A stretch of DNA of 64,000 nucleotides from Flavobacterium degerlachei (GCF_900106645.1 NZ_FNMV01000010.1:1-64000); one strand, 5' to 3'; numbered from the stretch's first letter, positions 45,223-54,337 are shown. Notes: generated by a model from the letters alone, not told the origin. Program-made: numbers and translations.

Positions 45223-45810
45223 ATGAAAAACCTATTATTTGTAGCTTGCACAGCACTACTGCTTTTTAGTTGCCAGAATCAGGCACAAAACAAAAAGGCG
45301 GATAAAAACAAAACTGAAATAGCTATGACAAAACAAAACATCTACCAATTTAAAGTAGAAGATTTATCAGGAAACACTTTTGACTTTGCTAGCCTGAAAG
45401 GCAAGAAAGTGATGATTGTAAATACGGCTTCAAAATGCGGACTAACACCACAATACAAAGATCTGGAAGCCATTTATAAAGAATACCAAGACAAAGGTTT
45501 TGTGATAGTGGGATTCCCTGCCAATAATTTTGCTTCACAAGAACCGGGTACAAACGAAGAAATCGCTTCTTTTTGCCAAATGAATTATGGAGTAACTTTC
45601 CCCATGATGGACAAAGTATCCGTAAAAGGAGATGATATGTGTGAAATATATCAGTTTTTGACTCAAAAATCTAAAAATGGATTGCAAGATTCCGATGTGG
45701 AATGGAATTTTCAAAAATACCTGATTAATGAAAATGGAGAATTGGCAAAAGTGATTTCTCCACAAACATTGCCTACGGACCCTGAGGTTATAAACTGGAT
45801 TAAAGCTTAA
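45223..45810 (+). CDS. Glutathione peroxidase-family lipoprotein
   Basis: Thioredoxin-fold peroxidase of 195 aa. I start at ATG 45223, which gives a lipoprotein signal (MKNLLFVACTALLLFSC); the longer in-frame start lies inside the preceding terminator. The peroxidatic motif is VNTASKCGLTPQY (cysteine, not selenocysteine), the glutamine region FPANNFASQEPGT and the tryptophan WNFQKYLI. Bacterial members usually take electrons from thioredoxin, not glutathione. An envelope-anchored form would detoxify peroxides outside the cytoplasm. Confidence 0.9.
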   Translation: MKNLLFVACTALLLFSCQNQAQNKKADKNKTEIAMTKQNIYQFKVEDLSGNTFDFASLKGKKVMIVNTASKCGLTPQYKDLEAIYKEYQDKGFVIVGFPANNFASQEPGTNEEIASFCQMNYGVTFPMMDKVSVKGDDMCEIYQFLTQKSKNGLQDSDVEWNFQKYLINENGELAKVISPQTLPTDPEVINWIKA

Positions 45811-45831
45811 TATATTGCAAGGATATAGTAC

Positions 45832-45888
45832 CGCTAATTCACTATTCTATTTGGATATCAAATAAGTAGTGAATTAGCGTTTTTTTTT
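45832..45888 (+). terminator. Terminator after the peroxidase gene
   Basis: A 13-bp perfect stem CGCTAATTCACTA / TAGTGAATTAGCG encloses an inner ATTTG/CAAAT stem and is followed by nine T. It reaches the stop codon of the convergent acetyltransferase gene. Confidence 0.88.
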
Positions 45889-46384
45889 ACTCTAAAATCA
45901 ATTGCACAAAAACAGAGTGCAACCAGCGGTCAAATTTAAACCCTGAATCCTTAATGGTTCCAACGGTTTTGAATCCAAATTTTTCATGAAAATCGATGCT
46001 ACTTTGATTTTCGGCATCAATCACACCTACCATAGTGTGCAATCCTTGGTTTTTTGCTAGTTCAATCAATTCAAGTAGTAATAGTTTACCAATTCCTTTT
46101 CCATGAAAATCATTATTCACGTAGACAGAATGCTCTACGGTGAATTTGTAGGCTTCGCGGAATCTAAATTCACTATACATTCCAAAACCAGCAACAACTC
46201 CATCCAATTCCGCTACAATAACAGGGAAGTTTTTGGCTATTTTTTCTTCTAAAATTGCTTTTTGTTGCTCATAACTTCTAATGTTATAATCATACAAAGC
46301 AGTTGAATTTAAAATATTGTAATTGATAATATCTAATATCGCTTGTGTATCCTCAGCGTGGTATGGTCGAATTTTGATTTCCAT
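45887..46384 (-). CDS. GNAT-family N-acetyltransferase
   Basis: Acetyl-CoA-dependent acetyltransferase of 165 aa. The N-terminal IRPYHAEDTQAILDIINYN and the acetyl-CoA loop NDFHGKGIGKLLLLELIELA (residues about 98-117) are typical, and DAENQSSIDFHEKFGF with WLHSVFVQ at the end match the phosphinothricin/methionine sulfoximine acetyltransferase branch. Real substrates of such chromosomal enzymes are often amino-acid analogues. CAAATTTA at 46407-46414 is a -7 element read on the minus strand. Confidence 0.88.
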   Translation of the reverse strand: MEIKIRPYHAEDTQAILDIINYNILNSTALYDYNIRSYEQQKAILEEKIAKNFPVIVAELDGVVAGFGMYSEFRFREAYKFTVEHSVYVNNDFHGKGIGKLLLLELIELAKNQGLHTMVGVIDAENQSSIDFHEKFGFKTVGTIKDSGFKFDRWLHSVFVQLILE

Positions 46385-46457
46385 TTTGATAAGTAAATTT
46401 TGTTGTCAAATTTAATAAAAATCAGTTAAAATGAGGCGAAAAGAGGGAGCAAGTTTG

Positions 46458-46465
46458 TAACTTTG
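46458..46465 (+). promoter_or_regulatory. Probable -7 element of menD
   Basis: TAACTTTG matches TAnnTTTG, about 60 bases before the ATG. A TTTAAAC-type tract (46486-46516) lies in the resulting leader. Confidence 0.45.
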
Positions 46466-46485
46466 CTTGGCTTGAGGTTTCGAAC

Positions 46486-46516
46486 AACTTTAAACTTTTA
46501 AACCTTGAACTTTAAA
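46486..46516. repeat. TTTAAAC-type tract before menD
   Basis: AACTTTAAAC, TTTTAAACC and GAACTTTAAA in series, ending 10 bases before the menD ATG; like the tracts at 5930 and 55170. Confidence 0.5.
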
Positions 46517-46526
46517 TTAAAATTGA

Positions 46527-48188
46527 ATGATTTACCCCAAAATACCTTTAGCACAAAGCATAATTCAAACTTGTTTGGCCAAAGGAATCACTACCATAAT
46601 AATTTCTCCAGGTTCACGTAATGCACCACTAACAATTGGTTTTGCAAATAACCCTGCTTTTCAATGCTACAGTATTGCTGACGAGCGTTCGGCAGCTTTT
46701 TTTGGTTTAGGAATTGCACAGCAAACGAAACAGCCAGTTGCTCTAGTTTGTAGCTCTGGTTCGGCATTGTTGAATTACTATCCCGCTTTTGCGGAAGCAT
46801 TTTACAGCCAGATTCCATTGATTGTAATTTCTGCTGACCGCCCGCAAAGCAAGATTGATATTGGCGATGGGCAAACGATTCGTCAGGAAAATGTATTTGC
46901 TAATCACTCTCTGTTTAACGCTAATCTTAAAGAAGAGGATAGTGCTGAAAATGAAGGTAAAATTAATGAGGCCATAAACAGAGCAATTGATAAAAAAGGC
47001 CCGGTACATATCAATGCGCCATTTGAAGAACCTTTATATGAAACGGTTTCTGAACTCTCTGTTGTCGTCAATACTATCGCTTCCGCAAATGATGATCAGA
47101 CGATTTCCATTGATGATTTGACCGAATTCGCTAGTATTTGGAATAATTCAACTAGAAAAATGGTTTTGGTGGGAGTAAATGATCCTAATGTTGTTAGCGA
47201 TAGAACAATTGAAGCATTGGCTGATGATAACTCGGTTGTTGTTATGACTGAAACGACTTCCAACTTACATCATCCTACTTTTATTAATAATATAGACACC
47301 ATAATTACTCCTTTTACAAACGAAGATTTCGAAGAGTTCTGTCCAGATATTTTGGTGACTTTTGGTGGAATGATTGTCTCTAAACGAATAAAGGCTTTTT
47401 TACGAAAATACAAACCCAAACAGCATTGGCATATTGACACTTTAAGAGCTTACGACACTTTTGGAATCTTAACGAAGCATTTTGAAATGGATACCAATAC
47501 GTTCTTTGATGCTTTCTTGCCACTTACTAAAACGCTTACTAGTAATTATTTTGAAAAAGTCCAAGCAGTAAAACATTTGCGCAAGCAAAAAAGCGATGTT
47601 TATTTGGACAAAATTCCATTCTCTGATTTTAAAGTTTTTGAGAAAGTGATTGAGTCTTTACCTAATAATAGCCAATTGCAAATTAGTAACAGTTCGGCCA
47701 TACGGTACGCACAATTGATTGATATTGATCCATCGGTTGAGGTGTATTGCAATCGAGGAACCAGTGGTATAGATGGAAGTACGTCTACAGCTGTGGGAGC
47801 GGCTGTTGCCAATGGAAAACAGACTGTTTTTATAACTGGTGATATTAGTTTTTTATATGACAGCAACGCTTTATGGAATAATTATATCCCTAAGAACTTC
47901 AAGATTATTCTAATTAATAATGGAGGAGGAGGGATCTTTAGAATCTTACCAGGCCATGAAGAAACGCCTGTTTTTAATACTTTCTTTGAAACGGCACACT
48001 GTCTTACAGCAGAACACTTAGCTAAAATGTATGGATTTGGATATAGTATTGCAAGTGATGAAAGTACTCTCGAAAAGGGTTTAACATCCTTTTATTCCAA
48101 GAATGAAAAGCCGTGTATATTTGAGATTTTTACGCCAACATTAAATAACGATGCTATTCTATTAAAATACTTTAAGGAATTAGTATAG
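46527..48188 (+). CDS. menD: 2-succinyl-5-enolpyruvyl-6-hydroxy-3-cyclohexene-1-carboxylate synthase
   Basis: Thiamine-diphosphate enzyme of menaquinone synthesis: isochorismate plus 2-oxoglutarate to SEPHCHC. The N-terminal ISPGSRNAPLTIGFA (residues 27-41) and DERSAAFFGLGIA (57-69, with the catalytic glutamate) are diagnostic of MenD. YCNRGTSGIDGSTSTAVGAA and the TDP/Mg motif TGDISFLYDSNALWNN (about 436-451) with NNGGGGIF complete the site. The length of 553 aa is normal. It is the first of four men genes in the window. Confidence 0.97.
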   Translation: MIYPKIPLAQSIIQTCLAKGITTIIISPGSRNAPLTIGFANNPAFQCYSIADERSAAFFGLGIAQQTKQPVALVCSSGSALLNYYPAFAEAFYSQIPLIVISADRPQSKIDIGDGQTIRQENVFANHSLFNANLKEEDSAENEGKINEAINRAIDKKGPVHINAPFEEPLYETVSELSVVVNTIASANDDQTISIDDLTEFASIWNNSTRKMVLVGVNDPNVVSDRTIEALADDNSVVVMTETTSNLHHPTFINNIDTIITPFTNEDFEEFCPDILVTFGGMIVSKRIKAFLRKYKPKQHWHIDTLRAYDTFGILTKHFEMDTNTFFDAFLPLTKTLTSNYFEKVQAVKHLRKQKSDVYLDKIPFSDFKVFEKVIESLPNNSQLQISNSSAIRYAQLIDIDPSVEVYCNRGTSGIDGSTSTAVGAAVANGKQTVFITGDISFLYDSNALWNNYIPKNFKIILINNGGGGIFRILPGHEETPVFNTFFETAHCLTAEHLAKMYGFGYSIASDESTLEKGLTSFYSKNEKPCIFEIFTPTLNNDAILLKYFKELV

Positions 48189-48258
48189 TTTTATTCGAAA
48201 GCATAAGTGTTTTATGGAAGGCATTGCATGTATTTTGCTTTATTGAGTTGAAAAGTGC

Positions 48259-48287
48259 TTGGTTTATAAATTTAATTCTTAAATTTG
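48259..48287 (+). promoter_or_regulatory. Promoter of the DUF2853 gene
   Basis: TTG (48259-48261) and TAAATTTG (48280-48287), 18 bases apart, 42 bases before the ATG. Confidence 0.6.
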
Positions 48288-48329
48288 AGAATGTAAGAAT
48301 TTAATAATCAACATTTAAAACTATTATTT

Positions 48330-48671
48330 ATGAGTGCAAGAGACGAATTAATTGTAAAGTATGCTGCTGATTTGAAGGACAAATGTGGTATAACCCCTGA
48401 CATGGATTTATTGACTAAAGTAACTATTGGTTGTGGTCCATCAATTTATAATAAGGATTCCTCAACAGTTGCAGGTAGCCAGCAATCAGAATTAGATACG
48501 GTAAAAAACAACTTTTTAATTAAAAAATTAGGACTTGCAGACGGACCAAGTTTAGATGCTGGAATTGATGCTGTTATTGAAAAGTATGGTCGCTCAAATG
48601 CAAATAAATACAGAGCTGTTGTTTATTATCTATTAGCTATTCATTTTAAAAAGGAAAGTGTTTACAATTAG
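48330..48671 (+). CDS. DUF2853 family protein (113 aa)
   Basis: Small cytosolic protein matching DUF2853: MSARDELIVKYAADLKDKCG, the central VTIGCGPSIYNKDSSTVAG and a C-terminal YYLLAIHFKKESVYN. The function is unknown. The last 41 bases of the gene and its terminator recur 2.49 kb downstream, after the 758-aa gene. This makes the gene the insertion target of that block. Confidence 0.87.
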   Translation: MSARDELIVKYAADLKDKCGITPDMDLLTKVTIGCGPSIYNKDSSTVAGSQQSELDTVKNNFLIKKLGLADGPSLDAGIDAVIEKYGRSNANKYRAVVYYLLAIHFKKESVYN

Positions 48672-48719
48672 TAAATTATTGATATAAAATTAAAAGCGCC
48701 TTATGGGCGCTTTTTTTTT
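48631..48719 (+). repeat. Left direct repeat flanking the 758-aa gene
   Basis: It covers the 3' end of the DUF2853 gene, its stop and its terminator. Bases 48631-48677 are identical to 51121-51167 (47 bp), and the remaining 40 bases are similar with small gaps. The original copy is the functional one because it is in frame with the gene. Confidence 0.85.
48695..48719 (+). terminator. Terminator of the DUF2853 gene
   Basis: Stem AGCGCC / GGCGCT with a 5-base loop followed by nine T. Confidence 0.82.
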
Positions 48720-48820
48720 AAGGTGATTTCTTTGAATTTAATTATCAAAAAAACAAGTTCTAATGAATAATAATTATACGATATACTTACTTTTACTAAA
48801 AAATAATAAGATTTAAAAAT

Positions 48821-51097
48821 ATGTCTGCAAAGAAATTTATAATTGATCAGCTAAAAACATTAGACAAACCTGAATTTGATAAAATTGTAAAAGTTTATTT
48901 AAAAGAAATTTATAATAAAAAAAGGATAATTAATACTGATGGAAAGGGAGATGTTGGTATGGATATTAAAATATTTGATTTTGGGGATGAAAAAGCTCAA
49001 TATCAATTAACTGTACAAGAATCAAATTCAAAATCTAAATTAACCGCTCTAAAAAAGAAAATCATTGAGGACTTAGATAAAGCATGTTTAAATTATAAAA
49101 AATATGGTTATTCGAATAAACTTTTCTTTTTTTATTCAAAAGAACTGACTAATCAACAAATAAGAGAATTTGAAAAGGAGGCCTTAAATAGAGATATTTA
49201 TTTGACTTTTATTGAGGCAAAAGTTATTGCTGAAGATGCTGAGAATAGTTCAGATTTAAAACGTGCTATTTTTGATATTAATGATCTAGAAAACATAATT
49301 AAAGAAAGTAAGATATTTCCAAATTCCGATAAAAACTTAATAATGGATTTGGTAAGTTTTGGAAGTGCTTCGGATTTTAAATTACACATAATCGAAGCAT
49401 ATATTCTTGAATTGATATACAATGAAAAAATTATAAATAAAGATAAAATTGTTGAAAAATGTGAAATGAATTTTAAATCAGGTGATAATCTTATTTTTTA
49501 TGAAAAATTATTAAATAGACTTTTAAGTAGTAAAAAAGTGTTATTAAATCAGAAAGATTATACATTAGAAGAAAGTGAACTAAAGAGAATTTATAGTTTA
49601 AAAGAAAACTTTATATTAAAAGAAAATGAATTTTTAAGTGAAATTGAAGAAATTTTAGGGTTGTTTAATCAAAAGTCATTTAAAGAAGAATATATTGAAT
49701 ATTTAAGAACAATTTATACAGACAATTTTCATTCAGAGTTGTTTGCTTTTGAAAAAGAAATTGAGGAAGAAAATATTAGTACTATTGCTACAGCTTTTTT
49801 GAAGTTTGCAACGGACAAATTGAACAAAGTTGAAGAAGCGACTAAATTAGTTTTAAAATTATTGAATTATTGTAAAAGCAACAAGTTTATTCAAAAATAC
49901 AGTGCTAGTATTATTTTTAGTAAACACACAAGTTTGTCAGATTGTCAGAATTATTTAGACCATAAAAAAAAGATTTTTATTGATACACAGATAGCAATTC
50001 ATGCATTATGCTATTTTTATAATTCTGAAATAGAATTTGAAAATTATTATTATAACACAACTCGGTCTTTAATTGAATTTTCAAAAAAGAACAACGTAAA
50101 GTTATTTCTTACAGATAAATATTTGAGTGAGACGCAGAGTCATATAAAAGAAGCTTTGAATTTAATTCCATTTACGAGACTAGAAAGTTTTAAAAGTTTA
50201 GGTAGATCAAGAAATGTTCTGTACAATTTTTATTTAAGAATAAATGAATATGAAAATAATCTTAGCTTTGAAGAGTTTATGAATAAATTTAAATTCAAAG
50301 CTGATGATGGCTATAGAACTCATTTACAATATATAGAGACTTATCTTGATGAATTAAATATAGAGAAAGAAACTATTTCAAAAAATTATGATTTAGAACA
50401 ATCAAAGAAACTTATATGGAATTATCTTTCTGCAAGTAAAAAATTTAAACCAATACATGCAACAGAAAATGATGCGAGTATGATGGAGTTTTTAGGAGAT
50501 GATGACATTAATATTCATCAATTAACTCCTGTATTTATAACGTGGGACAATGCTTTTTTTAATATTAAAAAAGAATATTTTTTAAAAAATCCAAAAGCTC
50601 AGAAATGGCACTTGTTTAGACCTGGAAAATTTATCGATTTATTTTCTTTAGTTCAATTTTCTGTTGAATCAGAAACTTTAACGAATACCATTATTGCTCA
50701 TATTTCTGATGAAATAATTGATTCTGCACATGCTTTGATTGATTCGATTACTACTATATTAAATCCAAATAATGAGGTGGGGATAGAATATACAAGTAAA
50801 CTAGCTGATATAAAGAATAATGAAATACATAAAATTCAGGATAAAGAAATAATACCTCCCGATGAAATTGAAAACGAGACGGTAATTGATGATGTTTTGT
50901 ATAAGCTAATTAAATATTATAATGATAAAAATAAGCTAGATGATCTTAAGTTATTATTTCAAGAAAAAAAATATGTTAATAAGGTAATTAGTTTAATTTC
51001 TGATTCATGTAAGGAGTTTTATAGAACAAAAAAAATGAATGATAATATTTTTACCGAGTTTGATAATTTAATTTGTGAGATTAAGACATCTAGTTAA
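48821..51097 (+). CDS. Putative two-domain nuclease (PD-(D/E)XK-like plus PIN-like), 758 aa
   Basis: Not recognised by name. Residues about 35-150 begin IINTDGKGDVGMDIKIFDFG and then YQLTVQES, an order of acidic and Q-x-T residues like Mrr-type restriction endonuclease folds; the usual lysine of the motif is not evident. Residues about 160-370 are helical and charged. Residues about 383-580 fit a PIN-like fold: IFIDTQIAIHAL (D388), LTDKYLSETQSHI (E437), ENDASMMEF (D551) and FITWDNAFF (D576). It is much more AT-rich than its neighbours and is bounded by direct repeats of the DUF2853 gene tail, with no integrase. A defence or toxin role is inference. Confidence 0.7.
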   Translation: MSAKKFIIDQLKTLDKPEFDKIVKVYLKEIYNKKRIINTDGKGDVGMDIKIFDFGDEKAQYQLTVQESNSKSKLTALKKKIIEDLDKACLNYKKYGYSNKLFFFYSKELTNQQIREFEKEALNRDIYLTFIEAKVIAEDAENSSDLKRAIFDINDLENIIKESKIFPNSDKNLIMDLVSFGSASDFKLHIIEAYILELIYNEKIINKDKIVEKCEMNFKSGDNLIFYEKLLNRLLSSKKVLLNQKDYTLEESELKRIYSLKENFILKENEFLSEIEEILGLFNQKSFKEEYIEYLRTIYTDNFHSELFAFEKEIEEENISTIATAFLKFATDKLNKVEEATKLVLKLLNYCKSNKFIQKYSASIIFSKHTSLSDCQNYLDHKKKIFIDTQIAIHALCYFYNSEIEFENYYYNTTRSLIEFSKKNNVKLFLTDKYLSETQSHIKEALNLIPFTRLESFKSLGRSRNVLYNFYLRINEYENNLSFEEFMNKFKFKADDGYRTHLQYIETYLDELNIEKETISKNYDLEQSKKLIWNYLSASKKFKPIHATENDASMMEFLGDDDINIHQLTPVFITWDNAFFNIKKEYFLKNPKAQKWHLFRPGKFIDLFSLVQFSVESETLTNTIIAHISDEIIDSAHALIDSITTILNPNNEVGIEYTSKLADIKNNEIHKIQDKEIIPPDEIENETVIDDVLYKLIKYYNDKNKLDDLKLLFQEKKYVNKVISLISDSCKEFYRTKKMNDNIFTEFDNLICEIKTSS

Positions 51098-51120
51098 ATC
51101 AAATTATACGGTTTTTTATT

Positions 51121-51207
51121 TATTAGCTATTCATTTTAAAAAGGAAAGTGTTTACAATTAGTAAATTGACATAAAAATATTAAAGCGCCTTTTGGGCGCT
51201 TTTTTTA
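51121..51207 (+). repeat. Right direct repeat flanking the 758-aa gene
   Basis: A second copy of the DUF2853 3' end and terminator, starting 24 bases after the stop of the 758-aa gene. It keeps the codons for the last 13 residues but has no start, so it is non-coding here. Its hairpin can serve as terminator for the 758-aa gene. Confidence 0.85.
51184..51206 (+). terminator. Terminator of the 758-aa gene (duplicated)
   Basis: Stem AGCGCC / GGCGCT followed by seven T; a copy of the one at 48695. Confidence 0.8.
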
Positions 51208-51226
51208 TGAGTAATAGTATGGGTTT

Positions 51227-52578
51227 TTAGCGAATTGGTATTGGAAACACAGCTAAACTTGCATGTCCTAATTGATCAATTGATTGCACCGCAAAAAGAA
51301 AATTATCTTTTGAATATGGTATCGTTGTTTTTGTATCTGATACAAAAATTGATTTTTGCCAATTGGTATCCGAAGTTTCTCTTACTAATACTTGGTAACC
51401 ATATACTTTTTTACCTTCTGGAGCTTTCCATACCAAGGTCGAAAAGTTAGTAAGGTCTTTTACTTCAATACCCACATTTGTTGGGGCTTTAGGGGCTGAA
51501 GCTAAATTAGCCAATGTGGCCAAATTTGAAGCCGCTATTTTTCTGAGGTATTCAAAATCCATAAATTCAGGAAGATCACCATATTTAATCTCATTTTCTG
51601 TTCTTAAATCTTGATGCTGGTGGTCGTGATTTTCATTCATTTCGCAAAAACGAATCGCTGTAAAACCATTTTGACTAAAAGGAGTGTGGTCCCCCCCGCG
51701 TAAAAAACGATCATTTCTATAAACAAGATTTATTTCTAGCTGGTCTACGTATTGATCAGTAGTTGTTTTGAATAACGTGCTAATAATCTTGATGGGCTAT
51801 CATTATCTCTGTTGATTAGCTTTCGCATTTTAGCTTCGTCTTCTGTTTCCAGATAAGGAGTAGCTTCGCTAAAAACTCTGACTTTAGTATTGTCTCTTAA
51901 ATTAGTTCCGCTTGATAAACTGTTTCCTATCATATCATTGTTTAGCATGGCAATAATATTCCAATTTTCTTTTTTAGCTAGTTCGGCTAAATGTCTTGCA
52001 CCATATAATCCTTGTTCTTCTCCTGTAACGGCAACAAAAAGGATTGTATAAGGAAAGGCTCTTTTGCTCATAATCTTGGCAAGTTCCATCATGGCGGCTA
52101 CTCCTGAACCATCATCATTTGCACCTGGCGCATCTGATTTAGCATCCATAACATCAGAAACTCTAGAATCTAAATGACCACTAATGATAAGTACACGATT
52201 ATCTGTTGGGTCCGTTCCTTTTAAAGTAGCTATAACATTTCCTAGTTGGCTATCAACTGCAATGCGTCTTCCATCTGCTTTTATGGTGAAATAATCAATG
52301 ACTGAAGTTAGTCTGCCGCTGGATTGCAAGGCGTATTTATCAAACTCTGATTTGACCCACTGCTGTGCAGCGCCAATGCCTCGCGTTTTACTTTTGGTAT
52401 CGCTTAAGGTATGTCTTGTTCCAAAAGAGACTAATTTTTTAACTGTGTTTTCAAGGCTTTCTGCTTTGATTTCAGTAATCATCTTTTTAATTTCAGGATC
52501 GTCATTAATAATTTGTGCGCCAGAAATTTGCGAAAAAAACAGAAATACAAAGAGATAGCTAATAGGATTTGGTTTCAT
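51227..52578 (-). pseudogene. M28-family metallopeptidase with a single frameshift
   Basis: Two minus-strand frames join into one product of about 450 aa: 52578 down to 51745, then a second frame to 51227. The first part has a signal peptide, LIISGHLDSR (zinc His), PGANDDGSGVAAMMELAK (bridging Asp) and VTGEEQGLYGARHL (catalytic Glu). The second frame supplies the missing GDHTPFSQNGFTAIRFCE with the last zinc histidine and then a fibronectin-III-like domain. Adding one A to the A-run complementary to 51766-51769 restores the frame. It could be a recent mutation, phase variation or a sequencing error at the homopolymer. Confidence 0.85.
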
Positions 52579-52682
52579 TTAAATTGGTTGATTATTTTAG
52601 ACTTTAAAAATAAATAAAAATAAATAAAAATTATATAGGAGTGTTGATTAATAACCGACTATTTTAAAGACAAAAATGTCTT

Positions 52683-52756
52683 TGATAGCCCTGATGGGAG
52701 CAAGTATCCTTTTTTGGCTGGGGTTCAGCCAAAAAGATACTGCGTACAGCGGGACG
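52683..52756 (-). repeat. Palindromic interspersed element, copy A
   Basis: On the minus strand CCCGCTGTACGCAGTATC precedes a perfect 10-bp stem (TTTTTGGCTG / CAGCCAAAAA on plus, 5-base loop) and is followed by AAGGATACTTGCTCCCATC and AGGGCTATC. It aligns with the element at 58969-59064 in both flanks while the central stem differs. It sits between the broken M28 gene and cvfB. Confidence 0.72.
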
Positions 52757-52847
52757 ATTTATGATTTGGAAAATGAAATTTTTGCTACTAAAATGTAAAA
52801 TATTTGGGAATTCTAAGAAGTCATGAGTTTACTATTTTCAAACTTCG

Positions 52848-52855
52848 TACCTTTG
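52848..52855 (+). promoter_or_regulatory. Probable -7 element of the CvfB-like gene
   Basis: TACCTTTG matches TAnnTTTG, 21 bases before the ATG at 52877. Confidence 0.5.
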
Positions 52856-52876
52856 CGCCTTAGAAAATAGAATATA

Positions 52877-53731
52877 ATGATTGAAATAGGAAAATACAAT
52901 ACGCTTACCATATTACGTGATACCAAAGTTGGTTTGTTTTTAGGAACGCCAGAAACGGATCCTGAAGGATTACATGACATACTTTTACCTAATAAGTATG
53001 TGCCAAATGAATTTGAAATAGGTGAGGAGCTTATTGTTTTTGTTTATTTAGATCACGAAGAACGCCCAGTTGCTACCACATTAGAGCCTTATATTTTGTT
53101 GAATGAATTTGCGCTTTTACGTGTGAATTATGTCAATCAAATAGGTGCTTTTATGGATTGGGGAATGGAAAAAGATATTTTGGTTCCGTTTAAAGAGCAA
53201 GCTCGTCCTATGGAAAAAGGAAAACGCTACTTGGTTTATCTCTATATGGATGAAAAAACTAACCGTTTAGTTGCTTCAAGTAAGACGAATCAATTTCTTA
53301 AAAATGATGAGGTTACTGTTGAAAAAGGAGAAGAGGTTGATTTGATTGTTTCGCATATTACGGAACTTGGAATCAATGTTATCATAAATGAACGACATAA
53401 AGGTTTGTTGTATAAAGATGAGGTTTATGATGATGCTATTCGTACCGGAGATCGTATGCGTGGTTATATTAAAGCGATTCGTCCTGATAATAAAATTGAT
53501 GTTGCGCTTCAAATTCAAGGATATCAAAGTATCGAACCTAATGCAGATATTATTCTGGATGAACTTAGAGCGAGTCGTGGTTTCTTGCGATTAACTGATA
53601 GTTCGCATCCTGAGGATATTAAAACGGTTTTGAAAATGAGTAAGAAAACCTTTAAAAAGGCGATTGGAGCTTTATACAGAGAGAAATTAATTGAAATTAA
53701 GGAAGACGGGATTTATCTCGTTAAGGAATAA
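52877..53731 (+). CDS. CvfB/YitL-like S1-domain RNA-binding protein
   Basis: 284-aa cytosolic protein with three S1-like modules and a winged helix. The first is IGKYNTLTILRDTKVGLFLG (residues 3-22) with LLPNKYVP, the second LRVNYVNQIGAFMDWGMEKD with ILVPFKEQ, the third LIVSHITELGINVIINERHK with GLLYKDEVY. The C-terminal ASRGFLRLTDSSHPEDIKTV with FKKAIGALYREKLIEI is the winged helix. Homologs affect virulence-gene expression in Staphylococcus (CvfB) and bind RNA. A terminator follows directly. Confidence 0.92.
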   Translation: MIEIGKYNTLTILRDTKVGLFLGTPETDPEGLHDILLPNKYVPNEFEIGEELIVFVYLDHEERPVATTLEPYILLNEFALLRVNYVNQIGAFMDWGMEKDILVPFKEQARPMEKGKRYLVYLYMDEKTNRLVASSKTNQFLKNDEVTVEKGEEVDLIVSHITELGINVIINERHKGLLYKDEVYDDAIRTGDRMRGYIKAIRPDNKIDVALQIQGYQSIEPNADIILDELRASRGFLRLTDSSHPEDIKTVLKMSKKTFKKAIGALYREKLIEIKEDGIYLVKE

Positions 53732-53772
53732 AAAAAAAGAAAGACTAATCGAGATGATTAGTCTTTCTCTTT
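53731..53772 (+). terminator. Terminator of the CvfB-like gene
   Basis: A 12-bp stem GAAAGACTAATC / GATTAGTCTTTC with a 5-base loop, preceded by eight A and followed by a T-rich stretch. Confidence 0.78.
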
Positions 53773-54337
53773 TTAGTTTGTTTCGAATGAATCGAAGTAC
53801 AAAACTAAAAATAATCTAGGTGAAACATTTACTTACAAGCTAGACTTATTTATAATAAAAACCATTTGGTTTCTTTTTATTGTATAAAGACAGTTATTCC
53901 AAAGTTTTGCTGCTATGTAACTTTATAATTGCAGCGATTTGGTTCTCAAATCTTTTATTTTAACCGTAGGTGTTACTATAGTCCTTTCACAATTTCGGTA
54001 AATTGCTTTCCCGTTTTCTCCCTTTTTGGGTTCTTATTTAAAACCATAAAATCAAGAGAGACAAAATTTTTAAATTTAATCAAGGTATTCTTTTTTTAGG
54101 TTAATAAATCAGTGAAATTCGGGCTAAATCAGTGTGATTTGTTTCCAATTAGCTGATTATCATTGTCTAAAATTAATAATTATTTCTTAAGTGGACTGTT
54201 AATATTTTATTTTATTTAAAATTTTAACACTTTGAGGTCATTGATTAATGACCTATTGCTAAAGCTTCCCTTGATAGAATAGTATAAACTGCAAAAAATG
54301 ATTTATTTTTACAGTTAAATAATTTAAATCAATTATA
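53773..54337. other. Non-coding stretch upstream of menB
   Basis: About 565 bases with no convincing frame on either strand. It contains a loose internal repeat (AATCAGTGAAATT and AATCAGTGTGATT near 54110-54140) and a perfect 8-bp hairpin AGGTCATT/AATGACCT at 54235-54254. No tRNA or known riboswitch was recognised; a decayed gene or small RNA is possible. Confidence 0.5.

Noticed and set aside
45887..46384. Herbicide (phosphinothricin) resistance gene
   Set aside because: The family resemblance is real, but chromosomal members usually act on other substrates and no resistance context exists.
48631..51207. Target-site duplication of an ordinary transposon
   Set aside because: The repeats are about 88 bases, cover a gene end and terminator, and no transposase or terminal inverted repeats flank the cargo.
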